A stretch of 46,125 bases of DNA from Gemmatimonadota bacterium (GCA_028874335.1 JAPPJY010000005.1:1-46125), one strand, 5' to 3'; shown: positions 30,170-39,540, numbered from the stretch's first letter. Numbers and translations are program-made. The notes: generated from the letters alone by a model not told the origin.

Positions 30170-32206
30170 ATGATGACTCACGAAACAGCAGTTGGAACGG
30201 GCCCGGGGGCTTCCACGCTGAGTCTGCCGGAAGAGTTGCTGCTGGCGCTGCTGGACGAAGAGAGCGGTTATTTTCGTCAGGTGCCTGGCTGGAACCTGAA
30301 CTGCGCCATGGCCGGCGCAGCGCTGGGTGAACTGTCGCTGCGCGGTCGCATCGACACCGATCTTGAGTCGCTGACTCTGGTGGATGCGACCGACACCGGT
30401 CGTCCGGTACTCGACCCGATCTTGCGGGAGATCTCGACCGAAACGGAAACACATGATGCCCGCTACTGGGTTGAGCGGCTTGCTCCGCAGTCCGAGTCGA
30501 TGATCCCCCTGGCGCTGGACGGGCTCGTTCGGCGACAGATTCTCGACCTTCACCCGGGCGATTTCTATACCTTCACCAAGCGCCCGCCGCAGGACGAAAC
30601 ACCGCAAGGAGACGTCCACCTGGCGGGCGAGTCCGTAAGGGCCCGGCTGACCAGGATCATCTTCTCGGACGAGATTCCGGGTCCGCGCGACGTAATTATC
30701 ACCGGCCTCATCAACACCTGCCGCGTTTTCCATCTGATGTTTCAGATCGACGAGGAGGTGGAAGAACGGATTCAGTTCGTCAGCCAGATGGACCTGATCG
30801 GCCAGGCGATTGCGGCAGCGGTGAGCCAGAGCATCATCGCACCTTCGCTTCGCCAGCCTTCGCTGACCAAACCGATTCCAACCGTGTCCCTGCGTGATCT
30901 GGTGTTCAACCGCGAGTTGCGAGAGGGCAGGCTGCCGGCAGGGTTCGCCATTCTTGCGGAAAAATACGGTCCGGTATTCGAGCTTCGGCTCCCGTTCCGA
31001 CAGAATATGATTGTCCTGGCAGGGCTGAAGACAAACGAATGGGCTCACCGCATGGGGCGGGTGTTCTTGCGGTCGAAAGAGTACTTCGAGGGCGTCGACA
31101 AGGCCTATGGCGTGTCGCGCTCGATGCACTCGGTTGACGGCGCCGATCACTTTCGCTTTCGCAAATCGTTGCAGCCCGCCTACTCTCGCAGGACTTTGAC
31201 CAGGCGTCTGGACGAGGTCTATGACCTGGCCCGTTCGCACATGGCGAGTTGGGACGTTGGCGCCGCGATGCCGGTGCAGGAGATGCTGCGACCATTGCTG
31301 AACGCGCAGTCATCGCCGCTCCTGGCCAGCATTAACACCCAGGCCGAAATTGCCGACGCGCTCGAATACAAGATACGAGTACTCAATGTGGGCATCGTCA
31401 AGATCCTGCCGCGCTTCATGCTCAAGACCCCGTCGATGCGCCGCCGGGCGAAGGCCATGCAAAAGATCGTAGACCGCATGCAGAGGACACATACGGCCGC
31501 GCAGCGGGTTGGGATGCATGAGGACGTGGTGGACGCGTATCTGGCCCTGAACGCGTCCGATCCCCAGTTCCTCCCCGAATCGGACCTGTCGCTGCCGCTG
31601 GGCGCGATTCTGATGACCGCTATGTACATGGGCGATCAGATTGGCTTCGCCCTTTACTGGTTGGTGCAGAATCCCGAGTTGTACGAGCGAGTCACGGCCG
31701 AAGCGGACGCGTTGTGGGCCGAGGGCGATCCCAGCGAGGAGGACTTCACTCGAGACCGGATCGACGTGACCCACCGGGTGCTGATGGAGGCGCTGCGGAT
31801 GTCGCCGATCGTGGCCATGTCGATGCGCACGGTGATGAATACCTGCGTGGTGGAGGGTTACGAACTGCCGGTCGGGTCGCAACTCATGATTGCGCAGACG
31901 GCCACGCACTACTCAGAAGAGTCGTTTCCCGATCCGTGGACGTTCGACATCGACCGCTACCTGCCCCCGCGAAACGAGCACCTTGGCAGAGGCTACGCGC
32001 CCTTCGGACTGGGCACGCACTCATGTCTCGGGAGCCGCTGGGCCGACATGCAAATGGCGATCAATCTGCTGATGCTCACGCATCACTTCAAGATCGAGCT
32101 GGACCGTCCCTACGAGCGGTTGCCGATGGACCCGTTGCCCTCACAGTCGCCCAGCAACAAACTGAAATTCAGGCTCGTTCAGCAGCGGCACGAACTTCGA
32201 GTCTGA
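30170..32206 (+). CDS. GPP34 (GOLPH3-like) - cytochrome P450 fusion protein
   Basis: A 678-residue two-domain protein. Residues 17-225 match GPP34/GOLPH3, a phosphoinositide- or membrane-binding fold: LSLPEELLLALLDEESG, MAGAALGELSLRGRI, TGRPVLDPILREI, a WVERLA helix and the late PGPRDVIITGLINTC. Residues 255-678 are a P450: I-helix region 478-500, E540-A-L-R543 (ExxR), the PERF-like zone around DPWTFDIDRYLP, and the haem loop FGLGTHSCLG with Cys619 as iron ligand. The I helix lacks the usual acid-Thr pair. P450s insert oxygen using electrons from partner proteins, none of which is encoded nearby. The GPP34 part may tether the enzyme to membrane or lipid. The reading frame is continuous with no internal ribosome site at the junction, so a true fusion is likely. 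Confidence 0.88.
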   Translation: MMTHETAVGTGPGASTLSLPEELLLALLDEESGYFRQVPGWNLNCAMAGAALGELSLRGRIDTDLESLTLVDATDTGRPVLDPILREISTETETHDARYWVERLAPQSESMIPLALDGLVRRQILDLHPGDFYTFTKRPPQDETPQGDVHLAGESVRARLTRIIFSDEIPGPRDVIITGLINTCRVFHLMFQIDEEVEERIQFVSQMDLIGQAIAAAVSQSIIAPSLRQPSLTKPIPTVSLRDLVFNRELREGRLPAGFAILAEKYGPVFELRLPFRQNMIVLAGLKTNEWAHRMGRVFLRSKEYFEGVDKAYGVSRSMHSVDGADHFRFRKSLQPAYSRRTLTRRLDEVYDLARSHMASWDVGAAMPVQEMLRPLLNAQSSPLLASINTQAEIADALEYKIRVLNVGIVKILPRFMLKTPSMRRRAKAMQKIVDRMQRTHTAAQRVGMHEDVVDAYLALNASDPQFLPESDLSLPLGAILMTAMYMGDQIGFALYWLVQNPELYERVTAEADALWAEGDPSEEDFTRDRIDVTHRVLMEALRMSPIVAMSMRTVMNTCVVEGYELPVGSQLMIAQTATHYSEESFPDPWTFDIDRYLPPRNEHLGRGYAPFGLGTHSCLGSRWADMQMAINLLMLTHHFKIELDRPYERLPMDPLPSQSPSNKLKFRLVQQRHELRV

Positions 32207-32271
32207 GTTCGCTGCGCCCGCTCCTCCAAAGCCTGGAACTGGTCCGCGATTCCCGAATTGAGCCTTTCGCA

Positions 32272-33300
32272 ATGAAATCATCTGGCGGCGGACGACCTCG
32301 CACCGTACGGGTGATCACGGGGGCGAGCGGGCAGATCGGCGGGGTGTTGACGCGGGCCCTTACCGTCAAGTACGGGCCCCGTCAGGTCCGTGCGATCTTT
32401 CGGAAGCGTCGAGGAACGGCGGCGGATCTCGACATCGCATGGGTCAATGGCGACATTCTCGACAAGAAATCGCTGATCGCCGCCTTCGCGGGCGCGGAAA
32501 CCGTGTTCCATCTGGCCGCGTTGGTCTCGATCGGTAGCGTCAGGGCGAACGAATTCCATCGCACGAATGTCCTGGGCACCCGCAATGTCGTGGAAGCGGC
32601 CCTCGAGTGTGGCGTGAGACGCCTGGTTCATGTTTCCTCGATCCACGCTTACGAACAGCACCCGCTGGACGAAGTGCTTGACGAGAGCCGCCGTGCTGTG
32701 GACAGCCCGCGCGACGCTCCCTACGACCGTTCGAAAGCCGCCGGCGAAGTGGAAGTCCGCCGCGGCATCGACCGCGGGCTTGACGCCGTAATCCTGAATC
32801 CAACCAGCGTCATTGGCCCCTATGACGGCGAGCCCTCGCCTATGGGGCAGTTTTTTCTCGACCTCTACCGCGGGCGGCTTCCCGCGTTGATTGCAGGTGG
32901 CTACGACTGGGTCGATGTGCGCGATGTCGTGGCAGCCGCTATGGCCGCCGAGTCGCAGGCGAGATGTGGCGAAAACTACCTCGTCTCAGGTCACTGGCAC
33001 ACCGTGCGCGAACTGGCGGAACTCTCCCGGCAGGCGACCGGTGTAGCCCCGCCCCGCCTCCAGTTCCCGATGTTCGCCGCCCGGTTATGGGCGCCCTGCC
33101 AGGTCGTCCTGGATCGGTGTCGCGGACGCCGTCCGCTCTACACGCCGGTGTCCGTCCGCGTCATGGCCCACGGCAATCGGCGGATATCCAGCGCCAGGGC
33201 GAAGGCGGAACTCGGGTTCCACTCGCGCTCGCTCGCAGAATCGGTCAGGGACACGTACCGCTGGTTCGACGAACACGGCATGCTGGGTGAAGACGCGTGA
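32272..33300 (+). CDS. extended SDR, NAD(P)-dependent epimerase/dehydratase (3-beta-HSD/DFR-like)
   Basis: A 342-residue extended short-chain dehydrogenase. The dinucleotide motif is VITGASGQIGG (15-25) and the catalytic Tyr-Lys pair lies in YDRSKAAGE, with HVSSIHAY before it supplying the Ser. Additional family signs are VFHLAALVSIG, HRTNVLGTRNVVEAAL, NPTSVIGPYD and WVDVRDVVAA. This combination is typical of 3-beta-hydroxysteroid dehydrogenase and dihydroflavonol-reductase-like enzymes, which oxidise or reduce hydroxyls on ring systems. The frame stays open further upstream through the P450 gene, but that part is a shadow; ATG 32272 fits homology, though its ribosome site is weak. It lies 65 bp after the P450 gene and is probably co-transcribed. 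Confidence 0.86.
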   Translation: MKSSGGGRPRTVRVITGASGQIGGVLTRALTVKYGPRQVRAIFRKRRGTAADLDIAWVNGDILDKKSLIAAFAGAETVFHLAALVSIGSVRANEFHRTNVLGTRNVVEAALECGVRRLVHVSSIHAYEQHPLDEVLDESRRAVDSPRDAPYDRSKAAGEVEVRRGIDRGLDAVILNPTSVIGPYDGEPSPMGQFFLDLYRGRLPALIAGGYDWVDVRDVVAAAMAAESQARCGENYLVSGHWHTVRELAELSRQATGVAPPRLQFPMFAARLWAPCQVVLDRCRGRRPLYTPVSVRVMAHGNRRISSARAKAELGFHSRSLAESVRDTYRWFDEHGMLGEDA

Positions 33301-33371
33301 CATGACCGAAGAGCGTCCGCTGTCTGTTGATCAGCGTGTGCGCCCCCATGTCCGAATGTCGTTCGTTCGCA

Positions 33372-36300
33372 TTACCGGACGGGAACCAGATGCAGACGGA
33401 TGGCGTACAGCGCGGGGACGATCATCAGCAGGATTGAAGTGGCGATGAGTATTCCGAAGCCCAGCGAAGCGGCGAAAGGGACGAGGAACTGGGCCTGAAC
33501 GGCGCGTTCCAGGATGAGGGGAAAGAAGCCGAGGAAAGTCGTCAGGGAAGTGAGCATAATGGGTCGAAAACGTCCCTTTGCGCCTTCGATGATCGCAGTT
33601 CGCACCGGGGCGCCTTCATCGAGTTTCTGATCGATGAAGTCGATCATCACCAGAGAATCGTTCACGACCACGCCGCTCAGGCCGAAGACGCCCATGAAGG
33701 ATACCGCGCTCAGGGCCAGCCCCAGGACCCAGTGACCAAGGATCACGCCGATCAGGCCGAATGGGATGACGGCCATGATGATGAAGGGCTTGGTGTAGGA
33801 GCGCAACGGAATGGCAAGCAGCCCGAAAATCATGATCAACGCAATCCCAAACCCGCGAAACAGTGCGTCAAGAGACTCGAGCTGCTGTTGTTGTTCCCCT
33901 CCAAACGTGTATGTCAGGTCCGGGTCCGCTGCGATGAGGTTCGCCAGGATGGAATTGGCCAGGATGTCGTTGGCTTCGTCGCCCGTGATCACCACCTCGT
34001 CCACGTCGGCTGTGACCGTGACCACCCGCTGCCCGTCCTTCCGTCGAATCGCCGGCGGCGACATGCCCGATTTCAACGCGGCAACGCTGGTTACAGGAAC
34101 CTCGGACCCGTTCGGCGTGCGGATCAGGTACCCTTCGATATCGGTAATGGAATTCCGCTCATCCTCTGGCAGCCGCACGTAGACCCGGACCTCTTCCCGA
34201 CCGCGCTGCACCCTAACGGCCTCCGCTCCGAAAAAAGCCGCGCGCGCCTGTCCGGCCAACGCATCAAGCGTGAGACCGAGCGTCTGCGCTTCGGGCCGCA
34301 GCTCGAGTTGGACCTCAGGGACGCCCGGCGTGTGGTCCGAACGTACGTCGTGGACGCCCCCAATGCCGCGGAGTCCGTCAACCACCGTCCCTGCGACCCT
34401 GACAAGCCGCTCCGGTTTCGGGTGGGACAGGACGGCCTCCACGGGGTTGCCGAAGTCGATGATCTCGCCGCTGTACGTGATCCCCCGCACGTAGGGCAAT
34501 ACCCCAACCTCCTCGCGCCAGGCCTGCACGAAATCGACGGTGGAGATCTGTCTTTGCTGTGCGCCCAGTAGTTTGAATTCTATGGTGGCGATGTTGGCTT
34601 CCGGATTCAGGGTCGGCGCCGGGTTCAGGCCTCCGCCCTGGATGCGCGGCCGCAGACCTACCGTTACGATAACGCCGGTTAGCAGCGGAGGCGCGTCCGC
34701 CGGCCGGTCCCGGGATAGGCGGTCGATGACCCGGTGTCCGGCATCTTCCAGTTCCCGCGCCACCTCGTACGTCCTCGTCGCGGTCGTCCCGTCGGGCATC
34801 TCCAGTGTTACGGTTGCGAAATCTCCCTCGACGTCAGCCGCCAATGTGGTTGGGATGATACCCGCGGCGACCAATGAGAAACACAGCACAAGCAACCCCA
34901 CCGCACCCGACATTGTCACCCATGGCTGGTCGGCGGCAAACCGCAATGCCCGGTCCAGAGGGCCCTGCACGAAACCGTTCAGCAGCACGTCCACCCGGTC
35001 CTGCACCCGTGCAAAGAAACGATCGAAAGCATTTGCCGGCACCCATTCCGGGCCGTGCATGTGCGACAGGTGGTTGGGCAGGATCAGCAGGGATTCGATA
35101 AGAGAAACGATTAGGATAGCGATCATGATAATCGGCAGCGCCCGCCACGAATCACCAACCCCGCCCGGGATGAACAGCAGCGGCACGAAAGCAACCACCG
35201 TCGTGAGTACCGCGAAAATCAGCGGTACCTTTATCCGGCGTGCGCCCCGGATCGCAGCCAGGACCCCGGGCGTACCGCGCTTTCGTTCGTTCTGGATGAG
35301 TTCGGATACGACAATGGCGTCGTCCACGACGATTCCTATGGCGAGGACGAATGAGAACAGGCTCTGAGCGTTGATGGCAACGTCGAGTACCAGCATCACC
35401 GCAAGGGCGCCGATGCCCGAAACGGCCAGTCCGACCGCGACCCACATCGCAAGACGGATCTGGAGAAAGAGGCTGAGTGAGACCAACACCAGCAGAAGGC
35501 CCAGTACCCCGTTCTTGAGGAGAATATCGGTGCGTTCCTTGAAGTCCTGGGACTCGTCGTTCCATATGGTAACGCCCACGCCGTCAGGCAGTGACGGAAT
35601 CACCTCGTTCGCCAGGTGTTCCCTGACGGACGTGGCGACGTCCATCACGTGTTCGCCATCGGCCCGGTAGACTTCCACGAACACTGCCGGATGGTTCTGA
35701 TGCCGGACAACCAGGTCGGCTTCCTGGAAATCGTCCTGGACTTCGGCGATGTCGCCGATGCGCAGAACCGTACCGTCACGCTTGGTCAGAAGCACGATTG
35801 CTTCGAAATCCTGCTGATCGTAATTCTGGCCGAGGGTCCGAACGCGCACCTGGGACTCCCGGGTGTCGATACTGCCGGCCGACAGGTCCAGAGAACTGCG
35901 GCGTACCGCGTTGGCGACGTCGTTGAGTGTAAGCCCGAGGGACCTCAGGTGATGAAGCGGCACCTCGATGGAGATCTCGTAATTTCTGACGCCGCTGACC
36001 TCCACCTGTGATACGGAGGAAAGCGTCTTGAGCTCATCCTCGATCTGGTATGCCAGTTCCTTCAGCGAGCGCTCCGGCACATCGCCGTAGACAATGAGAC
36101 GCATCATGCTCTGGCGGTTGGTCATCTCCCAGAACAGGGGACGTTCGGCGCCGCCGGGGAACGTCTGTATCCGGTTGACCACGGATTCGATATCGTCCAG
36201 GGCCCGGGCCATGTCCGTACCGGAATCCATTTGAATTCTTACGGACGCGATACCCGGCGCCGCCACTGACTTGACCGCCTTCACGTCGTCCAAACCGCTG

Positions 36301-36545
36301 ACCCGGTCCTCGATCTTGACAACGATCGACTCCTCCACCTCCTCCGGTGTGGCGCCGGGATAGGCCATGGAGACTTCGATGTGGTAGAAGGGCACCGTGG
36401 GCCACGCTTCCCGCTCCAGGCCGGTCAGCGACACCAGCCCGAACGCGACAATGGCCAACATCAGCAAATTGGCCGCGATGCTGTTGCCGGCCATATAGGC
36501 GAACGGCCCGGGCCGTTCGCCCCGGATGTCGTCATTCGTACTCAT
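33372..36545 (-). CDS. RND-family efflux pump, inner-membrane transporter
   Basis: A 1057-residue AcrB-type resistance-nodulation-division transporter. It shows the internal duplication of the family: an N-terminal helix (AANLLMLAIVAFGLVSL), a large periplasmic loop starting PGATPEEVEESIVVKIED, helices 2-6 with the proton-relay Asp pair in GIVVDDAIVVSELI, then a second loop and helices 8-12 with FLGFFPLI and VNDSLVMIDF. Such pumps export hydrophobic or amphiphilic compounds or metals using the proton gradient. No metal-specific Met pattern was noted, so drug- or lipid-type substrates are more likely. Its start overlaps the stop of the adaptor gene by four bases (ATGA), showing translational coupling. 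It ends 71 bp from the convergent SDR gene. Confidence 0.94.
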   Translation of the reverse strand: MSTNDDIRGERPGPFAYMAGNSIAANLLMLAIVAFGLVSLTGLEREAWPTVPFYHIEVSMAYPGATPEEVEESIVVKIEDRVSGLDDVKAVKSVAAPGIASVRIQMDSGTDMARALDDIESVVNRIQTFPGGAERPLFWEMTNRQSMMRLIVYGDVPERSLKELAYQIEDELKTLSSVSQVEVSGVRNYEISIEVPLHHLRSLGLTLNDVANAVRRSSLDLSAGSIDTRESQVRVRTLGQNYDQQDFEAIVLLTKRDGTVLRIGDIAEVQDDFQEADLVVRHQNHPAVFVEVYRADGEHVMDVATSVREHLANEVIPSLPDGVGVTIWNDESQDFKERTDILLKNGVLGLLLVLVSLSLFLQIRLAMWVAVGLAVSGIGALAVMLVLDVAINAQSLFSFVLAIGIVVDDAIVVSELIQNERKRGTPGVLAAIRGARRIKVPLIFAVLTTVVAFVPLLFIPGGVGDSWRALPIIMIAILIVSLIESLLILPNHLSHMHGPEWVPANAFDRFFARVQDRVDVLLNGFVQGPLDRALRFAADQPWVTMSGAVGLLVLCFSLVAAGIIPTTLAADVEGDFATVTLEMPDGTTATRTYEVARELEDAGHRVIDRLSRDRPADAPPLLTGVIVTVGLRPRIQGGGLNPAPTLNPEANIATIEFKLLGAQQRQISTVDFVQAWREEVGVLPYVRGITYSGEIIDFGNPVEAVLSHPKPERLVRVAGTVVDGLRGIGGVHDVRSDHTPGVPEVQLELRPEAQTLGLTLDALAGQARAAFFGAEAVRVQRGREEVRVYVRLPEDERNSITDIEGYLIRTPNGSEVPVTSVAALKSGMSPPAIRRKDGQRVVTVTADVDEVVITGDEANDILANSILANLIAADPDLTYTFGGEQQQQLESLDALFRGFGIALIMIFGLLAIPLRSYTKPFIIMAVIPFGLIGVILGHWVLGLALSAVSFMGVFGLSGVVVNDSLVMIDFIDQKLDEGAPVRTAIIEGAKGRFRPIMLTSLTTFLGFFPLILERAVQAQFLVPFAASLGFGILIATSILLMIVPALYAIRLHLVPVR

Positions 36546-37753
36546 GGCGACTCGTCAGTCTCCGTCTGAACGGGCATTCCCTCCGTGGCGAAGTGAATCC
36601 CGCCGGTGATTGCCGCCAAACCGTGTTCCAGCGAACCCGTCACGTACGCCTCATCGTTGGAACGCTGCAAAACCCGAACCGGAACGATATTCACAGCGCC
36701 GCTCTTCACCATCCAGACCTCGTTGCCGGGCTTCAGCGATGCCCGTGGGATCCTGAAAAAGCCCTCCCCGAACCTGCCCTCGATTTCCACCTGGACAAAC
36801 TTGCCCACCAACAGTGGCGGACGAACACCGGGGTTGACGTTCCCGTTCGCCGGGACGCCCGCGGAAAACGGATCCGGTACGCGCACGATGACGTCGATGG
36901 TGCGCGATTGCTCGTCGAGGGCTGCCTCGGCTCGATCCACGTAGCCTTCCCATTCGAATTGCCCGTCGCCGTGCCGGGCGACCACCCGGGCAGCCACGCC
37001 CAGATTGCCGTCACCCGCCTTCAGTTTCCACAGGTCCGGAATGAGGGCGGCGTTGCCGTCGGTCAGGGGTACGACCACTTCCACCGCGTCGGCGGCAAAC
37101 AGCCGGCCCACCGGCTGGCCTGGGCTGACGATCTTTCCCCGGTCCACGGATTCCTCGCGCACCACGCCGTTGAAAGGCGCGGTTATCGTGGTCCTGGACA
37201 GGGCGAGCCTGGCGTCGGCAAGCCTGGCTTCGTCGCGATTCAGCGCGGCCTTCGCCGCGTTCAACTGGGGCTCTCTCAGCGTAAGGGGATTCGTATCGGA
37301 CGGCGAAGCCCCGTCCCCACGCTGCCGCGCGTAAAGTTCGTACTGTGAGCGGGCAATGGATGCCTGTTCCTGTTCGCTGAGCAATGCCACCCGGCTGGCC
37401 GCAAGAATGGCCTCGGCTTCCCGAACACGAAACCGATAGTGGACCTCCTCGATCCGGAACAGGGGCTGTCCGGCGGTTACCCGGCCCCCGCTCTTGAAGC
37501 CCGGGTCCACCCAGACCACCCTGCCGCCCACCTGAGGAACGATGTCGACCTCCGCACCGGGCCGCACGGTACCGGCACCGAATACCGGTATGGCCCCTGC
37601 CCCGGCGGCAACCGGACCCGTCTGCACGAACGGTATCTGGGGAGGCTGTTCGGTCCGCGTGGGTTCGGGCGCAAGCGAGACCAGAAGGGCAGCCAGACCC
37701 ACGGAAAACAAGATTATGGCGCTGGCGGTCAAGACAGTGGTTATGCGGGACAT
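36542..37753 (-). CDS. RND periplasmic adaptor (membrane fusion protein)
   Basis: A 403-residue HlyD/AcrA-family adaptor. Residues 7-28 form the signal or anchor helix. A biotinyl-lipoyl-like half-motif (DIVPQVGGRVVWVDPGFKSGGRV) is followed by a helical hairpin (REAEAILAASRVALL to DEARLADARLALSRTTI) and the second half-motif ITAPFNGVVREESVDRGKIV, then beta-barrel and membrane-proximal domains. Adaptors join the inner-membrane pump to the outer-membrane channel. The gene begins six bases after the outer-membrane-factor stop, with GGAG upstream, and overlaps the pump gene, giving the operon order channel, adaptor, pump. Confidence 0.93.
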   Translation of the reverse strand: MSRITTVLTASAIILFSVGLAALLVSLAPEPTRTEQPPQIPFVQTGPVAAGAGAIPVFGAGTVRPGAEVDIVPQVGGRVVWVDPGFKSGGRVTAGQPLFRIEEVHYRFRVREAEAILAASRVALLSEQEQASIARSQYELYARQRGDGASPSDTNPLTLREPQLNAAKAALNRDEARLADARLALSRTTITAPFNGVVREESVDRGKIVSPGQPVGRLFAADAVEVVVPLTDGNAALIPDLWKLKAGDGNLGVAARVVARHGDGQFEWEGYVDRAEAALDEQSRTIDVIVRVPDPFSAGVPANGNVNPGVRPPLLVGKFVQVEIEGRFGEGFFRIPRASLKPGNEVWMVKSGAVNIVPVRVLQRSNDEAYVTGSLEHGLAAITGGIHFATEGMPVQTETDESP

Positions 37754-37759
37754 GGCAAT

Positions 37760-39289
37760 CTACTCCGTTGGAGGTCGGGAGACAGGCTGCGTCGGTGATT
37801 CCGGACCGGTTGCCTGGCGGGGGTCGGGGGTCCATGCGCCTCCCAGCGCCCGGTGCAGGGCAAGACGGGCCAGACCCAGATCGCGTTCCGCCGTCGCGAG
37901 CAAGGATTTCGCGGTCAGCCGGATCTGCATTGCGTTAAGTAAAGCTCTATAGCCAACGACACCGGAAACGTACCGCTGCTCCTGCAGTTCTTTTTCCGCT
38001 TGAGCCGTGTTCGATCGAGCGGTTAGCAGCGAATGGCGCCGGCGGCTGGCCTGCAGGCCGGCAAGGGCGGCCTCAACCTCGTTGACCGCGGTGATCACGG
38101 ATTTCCCGTAGACCGCGACTGCGCCTTTCAATCCGGCTTTCGCAAGAGCGAGATTGGCTTGAAGCCGGGTACCCTGGAATACGGGTCCCAGGAGGTTCAT
38201 GCTCAGATTCCGGAACCATTGCTCCGGGTTGAACCACTCGCTCGACTCCGTACTCTGCAGCCCGATGGATCCGTGAAGGGACAGTCTCGGCGCCAGGTCC
38301 GCGCGGCGTGCGCCAACCTGGAGTCGGGCCGCTTCCATCCGCTGCCTGGCCGCGACGACGTCGGGACGCTGCGTCAGAAGGCGGGTCGGAATGCCCGCAG
38401 GAACGGGTTGCAGGGCTCCGTTGCTGTAAGGGGAGTCCGACATCAATCCCGCGAGGTCCACGCGGTTGTCTCCCATGAGCACCCGGAGCCTCCCCTCGGC
38501 ATTGGCCAGCAGCGCTTCGATCTGCGGGAGTTCGGCCTGTGCGGTGCGCGAATCCTGCCGCGCCCTGTGGAGGACGCTCACGTCGGTCAGCCCGCGATCG
38601 TAGCGGGACTCGGCCAGCGACTCCCGCTTCCGGGAGACCTCCGCTATTTCGGTTGCCAGCGTCCGTTGGCGGCGCAGGTTGACAATTTCAAGGTAGGTCC
38701 GGACGGTTTCGGCCAGAACGCCCATCCTGGCTGTCATATAGTCCGACTCGGATGCGAGGCGCTCCGCGCCCGCGGCCAGCCCGTCGTTCCGGTTCCGGCC
38801 CCAGAAATCCAGTTCGTAGGCGAATTCCACACCGGCCGTATAGGTCGTCAGCCCGATTCGATCCGGGAGCGTGATTCCCGGCACGCCGCCCCCTCCCGAA
38901 CCGACTCCCAGTTCGTCCAGCTGGGCGCCGATACCCGCGTTGGTGGGCGCGTCGAACTCATTGACGCCGGCTGTCGGCTGAATGGAGGGGAACAGGGGCG
39001 CCCTGGCGATGCGTGCGCGCGCCCTGGCCTGATCGACCCGGGCGACCGCGGCCGCCAGGTCGAAGTTCGATTCCAGCACGTTCTCGATTATCCTGTTCAG
39101 GGCCGGATCGGCGAAGGATATCCACCATTCCCGGCGTTGGATTGAGACAGTGACTTCACCCCCTGCGGATCCGTCGGTCAGCTCGGAAACCGATTCAGCG
39201 ACCGGCGGCGCTGAACGCGGCGCAAGGGTGCAGGCGGAGACGAAAAAGCCGACGAGAGCCGGCGTGAGTCTTTTTCGCGAGATAGACAT
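37760..39289 (-). CDS. TolC-like outer-membrane efflux lipoprotein (OprM/NodT family)
   Basis: A 509-residue outer-membrane factor. ATG 39289 gives MSISRKRLTPALVGFFVSAC with a lipobox-type Cys at 20, so the mature protein is probably a lipoprotein, as in OprM. Two OEP repeats follow, with the usual landmarks WWISFADPALNRIIENVL, ARIARAPLFPSIQPTAG, ELDFWGRNRNDGLAAG, TYLEIVNLRRQ, TQRPDVVAARQRMEAARL and LQEQRYVSGVVGYRALLNA. It forms the channel of the tripartite pump encoded downstream. An in-frame ATG at 39367 would add 26 residues before the signal peptide and is rejected. It is the first gene of the operon; the MITE-like palindrome R4 lies 80 bp upstream, probably at the promoter. Confidence 0.9.
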   Translation of the reverse strand: MSISRKRLTPALVGFFVSACTLAPRSAPPVAESVSELTDGSAGGEVTVSIQRREWWISFADPALNRIIENVLESNFDLAAAVARVDQARARARIARAPLFPSIQPTAGVNEFDAPTNAGIGAQLDELGVGSGGGGVPGITLPDRIGLTTYTAGVEFAYELDFWGRNRNDGLAAGAERLASESDYMTARMGVLAETVRTYLEIVNLRRQRTLATEIAEVSRKRESLAESRYDRGLTDVSVLHRARQDSRTAQAELPQIEALLANAEGRLRVLMGDNRVDLAGLMSDSPYSNGALQPVPAGIPTRLLTQRPDVVAARQRMEAARLQVGARRADLAPRLSLHGSIGLQSTESSEWFNPEQWFRNLSMNLLGPVFQGTRLQANLALAKAGLKGAVAVYGKSVITAVNEVEAALAGLQASRRRHSLLTARSNTAQAEKELQEQRYVSGVVGYRALLNAMQIRLTAKSLLATAERDLGLARLALHRALGGAWTPDPRQATGPESPTQPVSRPPTE

Positions 39290-39368
39290 GTCGCTGAACC
39301 GAGGAAGCTCGAGCTTACGCTTGGTGTTCTGTAGGATGTTGAAGCCCTGACAGCGTATGGTGAACACG

Positions 39369-39540
39369 CTTTAACAGTCCGTTGATAAAGCCGCTCTGCA
39401 GGCGAGGCCGAGCCATTGTGGCCGAAGACAAGGCGCGCGACCGAGTCGAATCGAGCGATTCGGCGAGGGAACGCAACGCAGTATTTCGACCGCAATGGCC
39501 GACCATAGACCGGATGGGCTTTTTCAACGGGCTGTAAAGG
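39369..39540. repeat. MITE-like palindromic element R4
   Basis: The terminal segments CTTTAACAGTCCGTTGATAAAG-CC (39369-39392) and GGGCTTTTTCAACGGGCTGT-AAAG (39517-39540) are imperfect inverted repeats of 24 bp. Inner segments also match in reverse (GCCATTGTGGCCGAAGAC against the complement of the segment GTATTTCGACCGCAATGGC). The 172-bp block can thus fold into one long hairpin. No coding capacity and no obvious target duplication were seen. It lies in the divergent spacer between the efflux operon and the symporter (39290-39742), which shows no other gene. Confidence 0.75.

Noticed and set aside
31714..32271. 186-codon N-terminal extension of the SDR frame
   Set aside because: It is a shadow of the P450 gene in another frame; SDR homology begins just after ATG 32272.
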